Source: Aeromonas bivalvium
GTDB taxonomy: Bacteria; Pseudomonadota; Gammaproteobacteria; Enterobacterales; Aeromonadaceae
Direction: 5' to 3'
DNA: 64,000 bases
Assembly: GCF_000819765.1 (NCBI RefSeq)
Contig: NZ_CDBT01000044.1
Location: 3,565 to 67,564, forward strand
Shown here: positions 27,763 to 36,203 of the stretch, piece by piece
How the letters are laid out: each line of letters starts with the position of its first letter
How positions within the stretch are numbered: the stretch's first letter is position 1
Notes under the pieces: model-generated
Told to the model about the DNA's origin: nothing
Database searches by the model: none
Seen by the model: the letters and a program-made list of their open reading frames with translations, nothing else
Made by a program: the position numbers and the translations under genes

Positions 27763-28800
27763 ATGGCAGTCAGAGGCCCTGCCCTGGCCATGGTGCTGGC
27801 GACCACCCTGCTCGCCGGCTGCGAGCCCGGGCCCCAGTCGCAGTTTGATACCTATCAGACCCGGGTCGCCTCCGTGCTGGAGCGACCCGCCCCCGCCACC
27901 GTGCCCGTCACCCCCATCCCCTTCCCGCCCCAGCGGGACCTGCAGCTGACCATCCCGGACCTGCGGGTCGGTCTGCTCGACATGCTGACCCTCAACCGAT
28001 GCGGCCTCGGCGCCCTGGTGGCCGAGCGCAACAGCCCCCTGGGCCGCAGCGCCGACCACTTCAGCCGCCTCGATTACGAGTGGCAGCTGATCCAGCGACT
28101 CGATGCCTGTCACAGCGAGGACCCGCAGACCCGGCTCTGGCTCGCGGATCTCGCCAGGCAAAAACGCGCCGTGCTCAACGCCAGATTCTGGAATGCCCTG
28201 GTGAGCAGCCAGGAGCTGCGCCGCGCCCTCTCCCCCCGTCCAACCCCCCTGGCGCCGGATGCCAGCCTGGTCGAGACCCGGCAGGCCCTGCTCACCCTGC
28301 TGCAGTGGCGAGATGGGGTGCTGGCGGCCGAGACGCTACGGTCGAGCAAGGCGCTGCCATCCCTGCCGCCCCTGACCCCGGCCCTGGAGAGTCTCTACCG
28401 GGATCGGGGACTGGCGCGCCTGCTCTACTCCCTCGAACTCGCCACGGCCCGCCTCAACCAGAGCGCACAACAGATAGAACAAGCCAGCCTGGATGACGCC
28501 TGCCCGGCCACGGACTCGAACCGGGCGGTGCGGCTGCGCGGTGCCCTTGGTCACTACTATGGCGGGGCGATCCAGCCCTGGCTCACCGGGCTGGATCGCC
28601 AGTTTCGCGCCACCGCTCCCCTGCTTGAACGCCTGCTGACCCCATTGACACCCCAACCCGCCCTCTCCCCCTGGCGCCAGCGCTATGGTCTGGGTCTGCA
28701 GAGCCAGGCCTGGCTGGCGTTTCGCGCCGCCAGCCTGCGCCACGCCCATGGCTGGCAGCGGATCCTGGCCGCCTGCGCCGCCCGCCACCCGGCCCCCTGA
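27763..28800 (+). CDS. DUF3080 family lipoprotein
   Basis: A 345-residue protein with a lipoprotein signal ending LLAGC (Cys20). The mature part begins EPGPQSQFDTYQTRVASVL, typical of DUF3080, and is helical with no known catalytic motif. It should be anchored to the inner face of the outer membrane or to the inner membrane. AAGGAG precedes the ATG at 27763. It lies 56 bp after norM and may be its transcriptional partner. Function unknown. Confidence 0.8.
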   Translation: MAVRGPALAMVLATTLLAGCEPGPQSQFDTYQTRVASVLERPAPATVPVTPIPFPPQRDLQLTIPDLRVGLLDMLTLNRCGLGALVAERNSPLGRSADHFSRLDYEWQLIQRLDACHSEDPQTRLWLADLARQKRAVLNARFWNALVSSQELRRALSPRPTPLAPDASLVETRQALLTLLQWRDGVLAAETLRSSKALPSLPPLTPALESLYRDRGLARLLYSLELATARLNQSAQQIEQASLDDACPATDSNRAVRLRGALGHYYGGAIQPWLTGLDRQFRATAPLLERLLTPLTPQPALSPWRQRYGLGLQSQAWLAFRAASLRHAHGWQRILAACAARHPAP

Positions 28801-28919
28801 CGAGGAGGCTGCCACACCGACCGGCGGGGGCCAGAGCGCAGCTTTTGAACCGTCATGCCTGCAAAATCAACAGGCTGCGCAAGAACTGGGCAAACAGTCT
28901 CCTTTGTGCATGTCCCTTG

Positions 28920-28948
28920 TTGACAGCCTTGGGGGCCATGGGTAGTAT
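28920..28948 (+). promoter_or_regulatory. Strong sigma70 promoter of the tRNA-Val array
   Basis: TTGACA at 28920-28925 and TAGTAT at 28943-28948 are exactly 17 bp apart. The following bases (GCCGTCCACG) form a G+C-rich discriminator, as in stringently controlled stable-RNA promoters. Transcription would start near 28955 and cover the decayed tRNA copy first. Confidence 0.78.
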
Positions 28949-28982
28949 GCCGTCCACGTCAGCACAGCTGGCGTGGTGAAGT

Positions 28983-29060
28983 GGGTTTGTCGCTCGGTTG
29001 GTCAGAGCGTGACCTTGGCACGGTGAAGATTGTGTCGTCGGTTCGAATTCAATTCATCGA
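28983..29060 (+). pseudogene. Decayed tRNA-Val-like sequence heading the array
   Basis: About 78 nt that align along their length with the tRNA gene at 29063: GGGTTT, GCTC-GTTGGT-AGAGC, ACCTTG-CA-GGT and GGTTCGAAT-CAATT are recognisable. The anticodon loop reads TTGGCAC instead of TTGACAT, the variable region is several bases longer, and the 3' acceptor strand (CATCGA) no longer pairs with the 5' strand. No CCA end is encoded. It appears non-functional as a tRNA. Confidence 0.75.
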
Positions 29061-29062
29061 GT

Positions 29063-29139
29063 GGGTTTATAGCTCAGTTGGTTAGAGCACTACCTTGACA
29101 TGGTAGGGGTCGTTGGTTCGAATCCAATTAAACCCACCA
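29063..29139 (+). tRNA. tRNA-Val (GAC), type A
   Basis: 77 nt with encoded CCA. Acceptor stem GGGTTTA / TAAACCC, anticodon stem CTACC / GGTAG, loop TTGACAT (anticodon GAC), T-loop TTCGAAT. Confidence 0.96.
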
Positions 29140-29155
29140 CTTTCTGATATGCGAT

Positions 29156-29232
29156 GCGTCCTTAGCTCAGCTGGTTAGAGCACCACCTTGACATGGTGGG
29201 GGTCGGTGGTTCGAATCCACTAGGACGCACCA
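29156..29232 (+). tRNA. tRNA-Val (GAC), type B
   Basis: 77 nt with encoded CCA. Acceptor stem GCGTCCT / AGGACGC, anticodon stem CCACC / GGTGG, anticodon GAC. The type A/type B pair recalls E. coli tRNA-Val2A and 2B. Confidence 0.96.
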
Positions 29233-29249
29233 TTCAGCACACAGTTTTC

Positions 29250-29326
29250 GCGTCCTTAGCTCAGCTGGTTAGAGCACCACCTTGACATGGTGGGGGTCGG
29301 TGGTTCGAATCCACTAGGACGCACCA
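29250..29326 (+). tRNA. tRNA-Val (GAC), type B
   Basis: Identical in sequence to the copy at 29156. Confidence 0.96.
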
Positions 29327-29347
29327 TATTACTGCGATAGCAGCCGT

Positions 29348-29424
29348 GGGTTTATAGCTCAGTTGGTTAGAGCACTACCTTGACATGGTAGGGGTCGTTG
29401 GTTCGAATCCAATTAAACCCACCA
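29348..29424 (+). tRNA. tRNA-Val (GAC), type A
   Basis: Identical in sequence to the copy at 29063. Confidence 0.96.
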
Positions 29425-29439
29425 CATTTTGATGAAGAT

Positions 29440-29516
29440 GCGTCCTTAGCTCAGCTGGTTAGAGCACCACCTTGACATGGTGGGGGTCGGTGGTTCGAAT
29501 CCACTAGGACGCACCA
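29440..29516 (+). tRNA. tRNA-Val (GAC), type B
   Basis: Identical to the other type B copies; last gene of the array. Confidence 0.96.
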
Positions 29517-29526
29517 TTTATTCAGG

Positions 29527-29550
29527 ATCCCGCCTCGTGCGGGATTTTTT
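29527..29550 (+). terminator. Terminator of the tRNA array
   Basis: ATCCCGC / GCGGGAT stem around CTCGT followed by five more T residues, 10 bp after the last tRNA. Confidence 0.92.
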
Positions 29551-29651
29551 GCTTTCCGCTCCCCGTGAACGCACTCCCCTGCCGCCGCCCGTGCCCTGTC
29601 CCAGCCAGGGCCAGGCGCCTTGACGCCCCGGGAATGGCCCCTTATTGTCCC

Positions 29652-29681
29652 TTGTCATCAGGCTGACATCTGAATGTCATC
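29652..29681 (+). promoter_or_regulatory. Putative Pho box upstream of phnR
   Basis: Three half-sites at 11-bp spacing: GTCA at 29654, GACA at 29665, GTCA at 29676 (TGTCAT, TGACAT, TGTCAT). This is the period expected of PhoB direct repeats. It lies about 80 bp before the phnR start. Confidence 0.65.
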
Positions 29682-29757
29682 CAATGGGGCCGTCAGGGGC
29701 CGACCAGCCCCTCGGCTCATCGCCTTCGTCTCCCTTGCCTTCATCACAGGATCAGCC

Positions 29758-30492
29758 ATGCACAGCCCGGCTCTTCATTATCAGATCATCAGTCAATCCA
29801 TCGAGCAGGAGATCCTGGCCGGCCGCATCCAGGCCCAGGGCAAGCTGCCCGCCGAACGCCAGCTGGCCGACACCTTCGCCACCACCCGGGTCACCCTGCG
29901 CGAGGCGCTGGCACTGCTCGAGGGCAAGGGGCTCATCTATCGGGAGAATCGCCGCGGCTGGTATGTCTCCCCCCCCAGGTTGCGCTACAACCCGACCGAG
30001 CGCGCCAGCTTCAACGAGCTGGTGACGGCCCAGGGCCGCCTCGGTCATACCCGGCTGCTCGCCAGCCAGCTCGCCTACCCGAGCCCAGAGGCGGCCCAGA
30101 CCATGGGGCTGCCCGCCTTCACCAAGAGCTGGAACCTGCAACGCCTGCGCAGCCTGGACGGGCGCGTCGTGCTGCTCGAGGAGAACCATGTCTGCGCCAG
30201 CTGCTGCCCGGATCTCGGCCGCCACGATCTGAGCCAGTCCCTGACCCGCTTGTTCGAGGAGCACTACCAGCTGCACCTGGCGCGCACCCAGATCCAGTTC
30301 TATCCCGTCATCCTGGAAGGGGAGCGTGCCAGCCTGCTCGGCCTCACCCCCGGCTCCTCCGCCCTCTTCATCCGCCGCCTCAACTTCGATGAGGCTGGCC
30401 GCCTCTATGAACTCGATCACGAATACTGGCGCCATGACGCCCTGGTCATCGAGCTGGAGCGCATCAGCGCCCCCCCAGCCCGGCAGCCCTGA
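29758..30492 (+). CDS. phnR: GntR/UTRA phosphonate utilisation regulator PhnR
   Basis: A 244-residue regulator: GntR winged helix-turn-helix at residues 8-70 (LPAERQLADTFATTRVTLRE) and a C-terminal UTRA ligand domain (SSALFIRRLNFDEAGRLYEL). PhnR proteins of AEP loci sense AEP or a derivative and act on phnW/phnS promoters. The ATG at 29758 is chosen because homology-like sequence begins there. The four TGGT-N4-ACCA sites in this locus are its likely operators. It is transcribed toward the FAD oxidoreductase gene. Confidence 0.87.
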   Translation: MHSPALHYQIISQSIEQEILAGRIQAQGKLPAERQLADTFATTRVTLREALALLEGKGLIYRENRRGWYVSPPRLRYNPTERASFNELVTAQGRLGHTRLLASQLAYPSPEAAQTMGLPAFTKSWNLQRLRSLDGRVVLLEENHVCASCCPDLGRHDLSQSLTRLFEEHYQLHLARTQIQFYPVILEGERASLLGLTPGSSALFIRRLNFDEAGRLYELDHEYWRHDALVIELERISAPPARQP

Positions 30493-30538
30493 GCCGGGCC
30501 GCCCCTTAGCCCACCGCTCTCCCGCTTGCCATCAGGCT

Positions 30539-30564
30539 GTCACCCTGGCGTCATGGCAACGTCA
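30539..30564 (+). promoter_or_regulatory. Putative Pho box upstream of the FAD oxidoreductase gene
   Basis: GTCA occurs at 30539, 30550 and 30561, exactly 11 bp apart, as in PhoB binding repeats. The PhnR-type palindrome follows at 30591. Confidence 0.68.
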
Positions 30565-30590
30565 TGGACGGCCCCCATACTGGCGCCTTT

Positions 30591-30602
30591 TGGTATAGAC
30601 CA
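30591..30602. promoter_or_regulatory. PhnR-type operator, site 1
   Basis: TGGT-ATAG-ACCA, extended to T...A on each side, ending 11 bp before the FAD oxidoreductase start codon. It has the same geometry as the sites at 34769, 34958 and 36177. Confidence 0.75.
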
Positions 30603-30613
30603 ACAGGCGACCC

Positions 30614-32017
30614 ATGACCCAAGAGACACTTCCCTTCTGGCTGGCCGAGGCCCTGGCCCGGGAACAACCGGCCGACCCCATCCCCCTCGGGCAACACATC
30701 GAGGTCGACATCGCCATCGTCGGTGGCGGCTACACAGGCCTGTGGAGCGCCATCAAGTTGAAGCAGCAGGATCCGGCCCTGCGAGTGGTTATCATAGAGC
30801 GGGCCCTGTGCGGCAGTGGCGCCTCCGGGCGCAATGGCGGCTGCCTGCTCACCTGGTCCACCAAGTACCCCTCCCTGCGCCGCCTGTTTGGCGAGCAGGA
30901 GGCGACGCGTCTGGTGCAGGCGTCCGAGCAGGCGGTCTTTGCCATCCGCGATTTTTGCCAGCATCACGGCATCGAGGCGCAGCTGCGCCTCGATGGCACC
31001 CTCTACACCGCCACCAGCCCGGCCCAGCAAGGGGGCATGACCCCCGCCCTCGCCGCCCTCGAGCAGGCGGGGATCAGCCGCTGGCAATCCCTGCCCCCGG
31101 AAGAGGTGCAGGCCCGCGCTGGCTCCAAGGCTCACCTGGCGGGCCACTTCAGCCCGGCGGCGGGCAGCGTGCAACCCGCCCTGCTGGTGCGCGGGTTGCG
31201 CCGGGTCGCCCTGGCCCTCGGCATTGTCATCCATGAACAGACCCCCATGACCCGGCTGGTGTACGGCGCCAGGCCCCTGCTCGAGACCCCCCTTGGCAGC
31301 GTCAGGGCCGACAAGGTGATCCTCGCCATCAACGCCTGGCTGCCGCGCCAGTGCCGCCAGTTCTCCCGCAACCTGATCCTGGTCTCCTCCGACATGGTGA
31401 TCACGGATCCCGCCCCCGAGCGCCTCGACGCACTGGGACTGACGGACGGGATCAGCGTGGTGGATGGCCGCACCTTCGTGCACTATTACCGCCGTACCCC
31501 GGCCGGTCGCCTCATGCTGGGCAAGGGGGGCAACCGCTTTGCGTTTGCCAACCGCCTCCATCCCTGGTTCGATCGCCCCAGCGCCTTCGCCGCCGATCTG
31601 CGCCGCCGCCTCGACGGCTTCTTTCCCTCCCTCGCGGATCTGCCCATCGCCGCCAGCTGGACCGGCCCTTCTGATCGCAGCGCCACCGGTCTGCCCTTCT
31701 TCGGCCATCTCGAGGATCACCCCAATGTCCTCTATGGCGCCGGGTATTCGGGCAACGGCGTGGTGCAAAGCTGGATGGGCGGGGAGATCCTCGCCGCCCT
31801 GGCGCTGGATCTCGACAACGAGTGGCGCCACTGCTCCCTGGCAAGGGGCCCCCGGGGCCAGTTCCCACCGGAGCCAATACGCTGGCTCGGCGCCAACCTG
31901 GTGCGCCGCGCCATCCTTCGCAAGGAACAGGCCGAGGACGAGGGGCGCCCCGTGCCCTCCTGGGCTCGCCACCTTGCCCGCCTCGCCGATGCCGCCGGCA
32001 AGGCGGACAAGGGCTGA
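30614..32017 (+). CDS. FAD-dependent amine oxidoreductase of the AEP locus (DAAO/GlpD-type fold)
   Basis: A 467-residue flavoprotein. The FAD-binding GGGYTG lies at residues 37-42 within VDIAIVGGGYTGLWSAIKLK, followed by SGASGRNGG; the C-terminal GAGYSGNGVVQSWMGG closes the flavin site. It belongs to the glycine/sarcosine oxidase-like group. Similar flavoenzymes recur in bacterial AEP clusters (named PbfC/PbfD in the literature as recalled) and oxidise AEP or N-methyl-AEP to phosphonoacetaldehyde, the PhnX substrate. The PhnR-type operator and Pho box just upstream tie it to this locus. The exact substrate is inference. Confidence 0.82.
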   Translation: MTQETLPFWLAEALAREQPADPIPLGQHIEVDIAIVGGGYTGLWSAIKLKQQDPALRVVIIERALCGSGASGRNGGCLLTWSTKYPSLRRLFGEQEATRLVQASEQAVFAIRDFCQHHGIEAQLRLDGTLYTATSPAQQGGMTPALAALEQAGISRWQSLPPEEVQARAGSKAHLAGHFSPAAGSVQPALLVRGLRRVALALGIVIHEQTPMTRLVYGARPLLETPLGSVRADKVILAINAWLPRQCRQFSRNLILVSSDMVITDPAPERLDALGLTDGISVVDGRTFVHYYRRTPAGRLMLGKGGNRFAFANRLHPWFDRPSAFAADLRRRLDGFFPSLADLPIAASWTGPSDRSATGLPFFGHLEDHPNVLYGAGYSGNGVVQSWMGGEILAALALDLDNEWRHCSLARGPRGQFPPEPIRWLGANLVRRAILRKEQAEDEGRPVPSWARHLARLADAAGKADKG

Positions 32018-32703
32018 GTTCGCGCCACTCCCCCCTTGGCGCCCCCCCGCTTTGCCGGGGTGGCGCCTGGGCCCATGTCGGATGCAGGGAACAGCACGAT
32101 GAGGTCGAGAAGCGGCTCTCAGGTGTCCATGGATTGCTGGTTTTCATCAGCCAGGATTAGTGTTTGCCCTTTCATTCCGGCTCGCCCTTTCACCCCTGTC
32201 ACTACAGCTCACCTGCTTGTCTCCCTCTGCAACTCAGCACTGCGGCTCCCTCTTCTTGCTCTGCGCCACTCGCGCCTCGCTGACCCGCCATAAACGCGGC
32301 GATCCTTTCGCCCTGGCCCCGCCCTGTCGACGGCCTGCTCTTGACTGACGATCTAGGTTTGATGGCATATGTGATGATTTTTCACTCCAGCAACCGCGTA
32401 TCCCGGCGCTGATGCCCCTGATAGGGGACCAGGGCACTGCGCCCAAGGCCCATGGTGCGTGCGAAGAGAGAATGAACGAGGGAAGAGAAGCACGGAAAGG
32501 CGCCTGACATCGGATAGAGCGGATACAGAGCATCAAGCCCATGAAGGAGTGTGAGTCGCAGCCGGGCGCCCACCGGGCCAACCCATGGGGCGCCACAACC
32601 TGCTTGCATGCCCGGCATCCGCAGACCGCCAGTTTGTCCCTCAGACGGTGAGGCCCGCTGCGCGGGCCTCTTGTCGTATGTGACGTGCTGACGGAGCTGT
32701 GAC
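32018..32703. other. 686-bp gene-poor segment between the FAD oxidoreductase gene and phnX
   Basis: No convincing gene. A G+C-rich hairpin (GGCGCC...GGCGCC, 32038-32067) follows the oxidoreductase gene. The stretch 32150-32640 has lower G+C than its surroundings and no long frame with normal codon use. A hairpin GAGGCCCGC / GCGGGCCTC at 32650-32670 precedes the end of phnX. It may be a remnant of a lost gene or an insertion scar. Confidence 0.5.
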
Positions 32704-33531
32704 TCAGGGTTTCTCCCCCGCCTCCAGGCGGCGATTGATCTCGGCCACCACGGCGGGCAGGGAGGCCAGGGTGTCGATCAGATAGTGGGCCCCCGCCTGT
32801 TGCAACCTGGGAGCCGCCTTGGCGCGGCAAGCCGCCAGGGTCGCCGGGCTGGCGGCCTGATACTCGGCCAGGGTGAGGCCCGCCTCGTTGCCGGAAAGAG
32901 TCAGGCCGACCGTCCACATGCCGGCGTTGATCCCCTCCTCTATGCCGGGGGCCGCATCGTCCACCTTGATGCAGGCCTGCACCGAGCCCACCCCAAGGGC
33001 ATTGACGTTGGCCAGCGCCATCCAGGGGCCGGGCCTGCCCCCTGCGGGCAGATCGTCGGTGGCCACCACATGATCCGGGCGGTAACCCGCGTCCCTGGCG
33101 GCGGGCAACAGGGCCTCCATCACGGTTCTCGGGTAGCCGGAGCAGGAGCCTATCTTGATGCCCCGCCCCCTCAGCCAGGCGATGGTGGCCAGGGCCCCCG
33201 GGATGGGCTCGGCGAACTCGGCCACCTTGGCCCGCTGCAAGGGCATGAAGGTGTGATAGAGGGTATCGACCTCGGCCTCGCTCATGGAATGGCCGAAGCG
33301 GGCGCGCCAGCGCGCATCCACCTCGGGCAGGCGACCCAGGGCCTGGATATGGTCCCACTTGCCAAGGCCCATGGGCACCCTGGCCTCGGCCAGGGTCACC
33401 TCGAATTCATAGGCGCGGGCGAATGCCTCGACAAAGATGCTGGTGGGAGCGAAGGAGCCGAAATCGACCACGGTACCGGCCCAGTCGAGGATCACGGCTT
33501 CCACTTGCTTGTTCACTGACTGCTTGTTCAT
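32704..33531 (-). CDS. phnX: Phosphonoacetaldehyde hydrolase (phosphonatase)
   Basis: A 275-residue HAD enzyme that cleaves the C-P bond of phosphonoacetaldehyde to acetaldehyde and phosphate. Nucleophile Asp16 is in [16 protein letters not shown], and the Schiff-base lysine is expected at K58 in the cap sequence [25 protein letters not shown] and [20 protein letters not shown] are the other core motifs. It is the second gene of the minus-strand phnW-phnX operon, 89 bp after phnW. Confidence 0.95.
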   Translation of the reverse strand: MNKQSVNKQVEAVILDWAGTVVDFGSFAPTSIFVEAFARAYEFEVTLAEARVPMGLGKWDHIQALGRLPEVDARWRARFGHSMSEAEVDTLYHTFMPLQRAKVAEFAEPIPGALATIAWLRGRGIKIGSCSGYPRTVMEALLPAARDAGYRPDHVVATDDLPAGGRPGPWMALANVNALGVGSVQACIKVDDAAPGIEEGINAGMWTVGLTLSGNEAGLTLAEYQAASPATLAACRAKAAPRLQQAGAHYLIDTLASLPAVVAEINRRLEAGEKP

Positions 33532-33620
33532 TGTGCTCTCCTGGCAAGGGTGACCTTGCCGTCGTCATGGATGGATGGCCCGGGCTGCGGGCACGCGAGG
33601 GATGGTAACCGCCGGCCCGC

Positions 33621-34727
33621 TCAGGCTTGCCAGTCGCTGTGGGCGGCCACGGCAGCCAGCAGGCGGTCCATGTCAGCGGGATAGACATCCCCTATGTTGC
33701 CGATGCGAAAACAGTCGGCCCGGGAGACCTTGCCCGGATAGATGACAAACCCCACCCCCTTGAGCCGCTCGTAGAAGCCCTTGAAGTCGTAACCCGGCGC
33801 CGTCGGTGCCAGGAAGGAGGTGATGATGGGGGACATCAGCGCCTCATCGAGCAGGGGCTCAAAGCCCAGGGCCACCATGCCTGCCACCAGGCGGCGCTGG
33901 TTCTCGCAATAGCGGGCATGACGGGCGGCGACGCCCCCCTCCTGCTCCAGCTCCAGCAGCGCCTGATGGAAGGCGCGCACCACATGGGTCGGGCTGGTGA
34001 AGCGCCACTTGCCGCCCCCCTGCTCCATCACCCGCCATTGATCGAACAGATCCAGGGAGAGGGAGCGGGCCTGCCCCTCGCAGGCCAGCAGGCGGCTGCG
34101 CCTGGCCAGCACCAGACCAAAACCGGGCACACCCTGGATGCACTTGTTGGCCGAGCTGATCAGAAAGTCGATGCCGGCGCGCTGAAAATCGATGGGAATG
34201 CCGCCAAAGCTCGACATGGCATCGACGATGAAGCAGCGCCCCGCCTGCTGCACCACCCGGCCAACGGCCTCCAGGGGGTTGAGCAGGCCTGTGGTGGTCT
34301 CGCAGTGCACCATGGCCACATGGCTGATGGTGTCATCCTCGGCCAGCAGGCGGGCCAGCTCCTCGGGATCGGCCGGCTGGCACTCGTCCAGCTGGTAGAC
34401 CCGATGGAGTATGTTGAGCCTGCGGGCTATCTCCACCATGCGGGCACCATAGGCGCCGTTGTCGACGATCAGCAGCTTGTGGTTCTGGCCGATCACGCTG
34501 CCCAGGCACGCCTCGACGCTGGCGGTGCCCGACCCCTGCATCAAGACGCTGCTGTAGAGATCCGGGTAGCCGGTCAGCGCCTCCAGCCGGGCACGGATGG
34601 CCTGCACCACCCCCAGGTTGTAGTCGTCATCCCAGGTACACCAATCCTTGAGCATGGCTTCACGCACGGTGCGGGAGGTAGAGAGCGGACCCGGGGTCAG
34701 CAGCAGATAGGGGTTGTCCTTGTTCAT
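33621..34727 (-). CDS. phnW: 2-Aminoethylphosphonate--pyruvate transaminase
   Basis: A 368-residue class V PLP aminotransferase converting AEP and pyruvate to phosphonoacetaldehyde and alanine. PLP lysine is K195 in [34 protein letters not shown] and [11 protein letters not shown] are family signatures. It is the first gene of the phnWX operon; the PhnR-type operator at 34769 lies 42 bp upstream. Confidence 0.96.
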   Translation of the reverse strand: MNKDNPYLLLTPGPLSTSRTVREAMLKDWCTWDDDYNLGVVQAIRARLEALTGYPDLYSSVLMQGSGTASVEACLGSVIGQNHKLLIVDNGAYGARMVEIARRLNILHRVYQLDECQPADPEELARLLAEDDTISHVAMVHCETTTGLLNPLEAVGRVVQQAGRCFIVDAMSSFGGIPIDFQRAGIDFLISSANKCIQGVPGFGLVLARRSRLLACEGQARSLSLDLFDQWRVMEQGGGKWRFTSPTHVVRAFHQALLELEQEGGVAARHARYCENQRRLVAGMVALGFEPLLDEALMSPIITSFLAPTAPGYDFKGFYERLKGVGFVIYPGKVSRADCFRIGNIGDVYPADMDRLLAAVAAHSDWQA

Positions 34728-34768
34728 ATGGCCTCATCGTCGGCAGCTAGGGGAGTGGTCATCGACAC

Positions 34769-34780
34769 TGGTCTATACCA
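34769..34780. promoter_or_regulatory. PhnR-type operator, site 2 (phnW promoter)
   Basis: TGGT-CTAT-ACCA, an almost exact reverse complement of site 1. A half-site TGGTAT follows at 34791. Confidence 0.75.
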
Positions 34781-34888
34781 TTTAGCGCCATGGTATGGGG
34801 CCCATCTGCGGGGGTAAAGCACCCGCCGCCAATCTTCATCAAAGCTTCACATAGCCCGCACACCATCCTTTTTCGGCGACAGACAAGG

Positions 34889-34925
34889 GTCACAGGATTG
34901 CCATGATGCCGTCATCCAACCGTCA
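34889..34925 (+). promoter_or_regulatory. Putative Pho box in the phnW-phnS divergent region
   Basis: GTCA at 34889, 34911 and 34922; the intervals of 22 and 11 bp keep the helical phase of PhoB repeats, with a degenerate GCCA-type unit between the first two. Confidence 0.55.
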
Positions 34926-34957
34926 TTTTCCCTTCCTAGCATGCCAATCCAACCATC

Positions 34958-34969
34958 TGGTATGAACCA
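34958..34969. promoter_or_regulatory. PhnR-type operator, site 3 (phnS promoter)
   Basis: TGGT-ATGA-ACCA, extended to the perfect arms ATCTGGT / ACCAGAT (34955-34972). It lies 60 bp before the phnS start. Confidence 0.75.
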
Positions 34970-35029
34970 GATTGGCGGATCGGGTCTCCCGCTCCTGTCT
35001 CCCCACTCCACCGCAATAGGGAAAGTTCG

Positions 35030-36034
35030 ATGAAGATGACCAAGCTCGCCGCCCTGCTGGGCATGATGACCCTCGCCACGACCGCCCACGCCAAGGAGGT
35101 GTTGACCGTCTACACGGCGTTTGAGACCGACATCATGGGGCCCTATCAGCAGGCCTTCGAACAGGCCCACCCCGACATCGAGATCAAGTGGGTGCGCGAC
35201 TCCACCGGGGTCATCACCGCCAAGCTGCTGGCCGAGAAGGCGCGGCCCCAGGCCGATGTGGTATGGGGACTGGCGGGATCCTCCCTCGCCCTGCTCAAGC
35301 AGGAAGGGGTGATCAAGCCCTACCTGCCCGCCGGTGCCGAGGCCCTGGATCCGGGTCTGCGCGACCCGCAGGCGAACCCGGCCTGGTATGGCAACGACGC
35401 CTTCTTCAACGCCGTCTGCTTCAACGAGGCCATGGGCAAGTCCCTCGGCATCCCGGCTCCCACCAGCTGGGAGGATCTGCTCAAGCCCGAATTCAAGGGG
35501 AGGATCGCCATGCCCAACCCCGCCTCTTCCGGCACCGGCTTCATGATGGTCGCGGCCTGGTTGCAGAGCCTGGGGGATGACAAGGGCTGGGCCTACATGG
35601 AAAAACTGCACGGCAACATAGCCCAGTACACCCACTCTGGCTCCAAGCCCTGCGTGCAGGCGGCCCAGGGCGAGGTGCTGGCGGGCATCTCCATGAGCCT
35701 GCGGGGCGCCAAACTCAAGACCCAGGGGGCCCCTATCAGCGTGATCCTGCCCAAGGGCGGCATCGGCTGGGACACCGAATCCGTGGCCCTGGTCAACGAA
35801 GGATCCGCCGCCGCCAAGACCCTGGTGGACTGGTCCATCGGCGAGAGCGCCAACCGCCTCTACAGCCAGAACTACCCCGTGGTGGGCATAGCAGCCCTGA
35901 GCAAACCTGTGCCCAACTACCCGGACGTGAAGCAGGCGATGATCCCCCTCGATTTCGCCAAGATGGCCAGGGAGCGCACTCAGATCCTCGCCGACTGGAG
36001 CAGCCGCTTCGACGGCAAGTCCGAGGCCCAGTGA
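35030..36034 (+). CDS. phnS: AEP ABC transporter substrate-binding protein
   Basis: A 334-residue periplasmic binding protein of the Fe3+/polyamine-type fold. The signal peptide [21 protein letters not shown] is followed by [20 protein letters not shown]. It resembles PhnS-type AEP receptors ([35 protein letters not shown]). It is the first gene of the uptake operon. A hairpin after it may set its level above that of the membrane components. Confidence 0.9.
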   Translation: MKMTKLAALLGMMTLATTAHAKEVLTVYTAFETDIMGPYQQAFEQAHPDIEIKWVRDSTGVITAKLLAEKARPQADVVWGLAGSSLALLKQEGVIKPYLPAGAEALDPGLRDPQANPAWYGNDAFFNAVCFNEAMGKSLGIPAPTSWEDLLKPEFKGRIAMPNPASSGTGFMMVAAWLQSLGDDKGWAYMEKLHGNIAQYTHSGSKPCVQAAQGEVLAGISMSLRGAKLKTQGAPISVILPKGGIGWDTESVALVNEGSAAAKTLVDWSIGESANRLYSQNYPVVGIAALSKPVPNYPDVKQAMIPLDFAKMARERTQILADWSSRFDGKSEAQ

Positions 36035-36077
36035 TCCGGACTGCGGGCGGCACAACGCCCGCAGCCAGGACACAGCA

Positions 36078-36103
36078 AGAGCGGCGCCCAGGGGCGCCGC
36101 TCT
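36078..36103 (+). terminator. Intercistronic hairpin between phnS and phnT
   Basis: AGAGCGGCGCC / GGCGCCGCTCT stem followed by CTTTATTTC. It probably terminates part of the phnS transcripts. A separate operator at 36177 allows phnT its own start. Confidence 0.75.
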
Positions 36104-36176
36104 CTTTATTTCGGCGGGCTCTTTTTCGCCCCGCCACCTCATTGTCATCAAGCTGCAACCTGGCGACGGGACAATC

Positions 36177-36188
36177 TGGTCTACACCA
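36177..36188. promoter_or_regulatory. PhnR-type operator, site 4 (phnT promoter)
   Basis: TGGT-CTAC-ACCA, 15 bp before the phnT ATG. A weak Pho-like TTGTCATCAAG precedes it at 36142. Confidence 0.7.
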
Positions 36189-36203
36189 AGAAGGAGTCCT
36201 CTG

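Noticed and set aside
29063-29516. CRISPR-like regular repeats
   Set aside because: The regular 77-bp repeats are tRNA-Val genes with full cloverleaf features.
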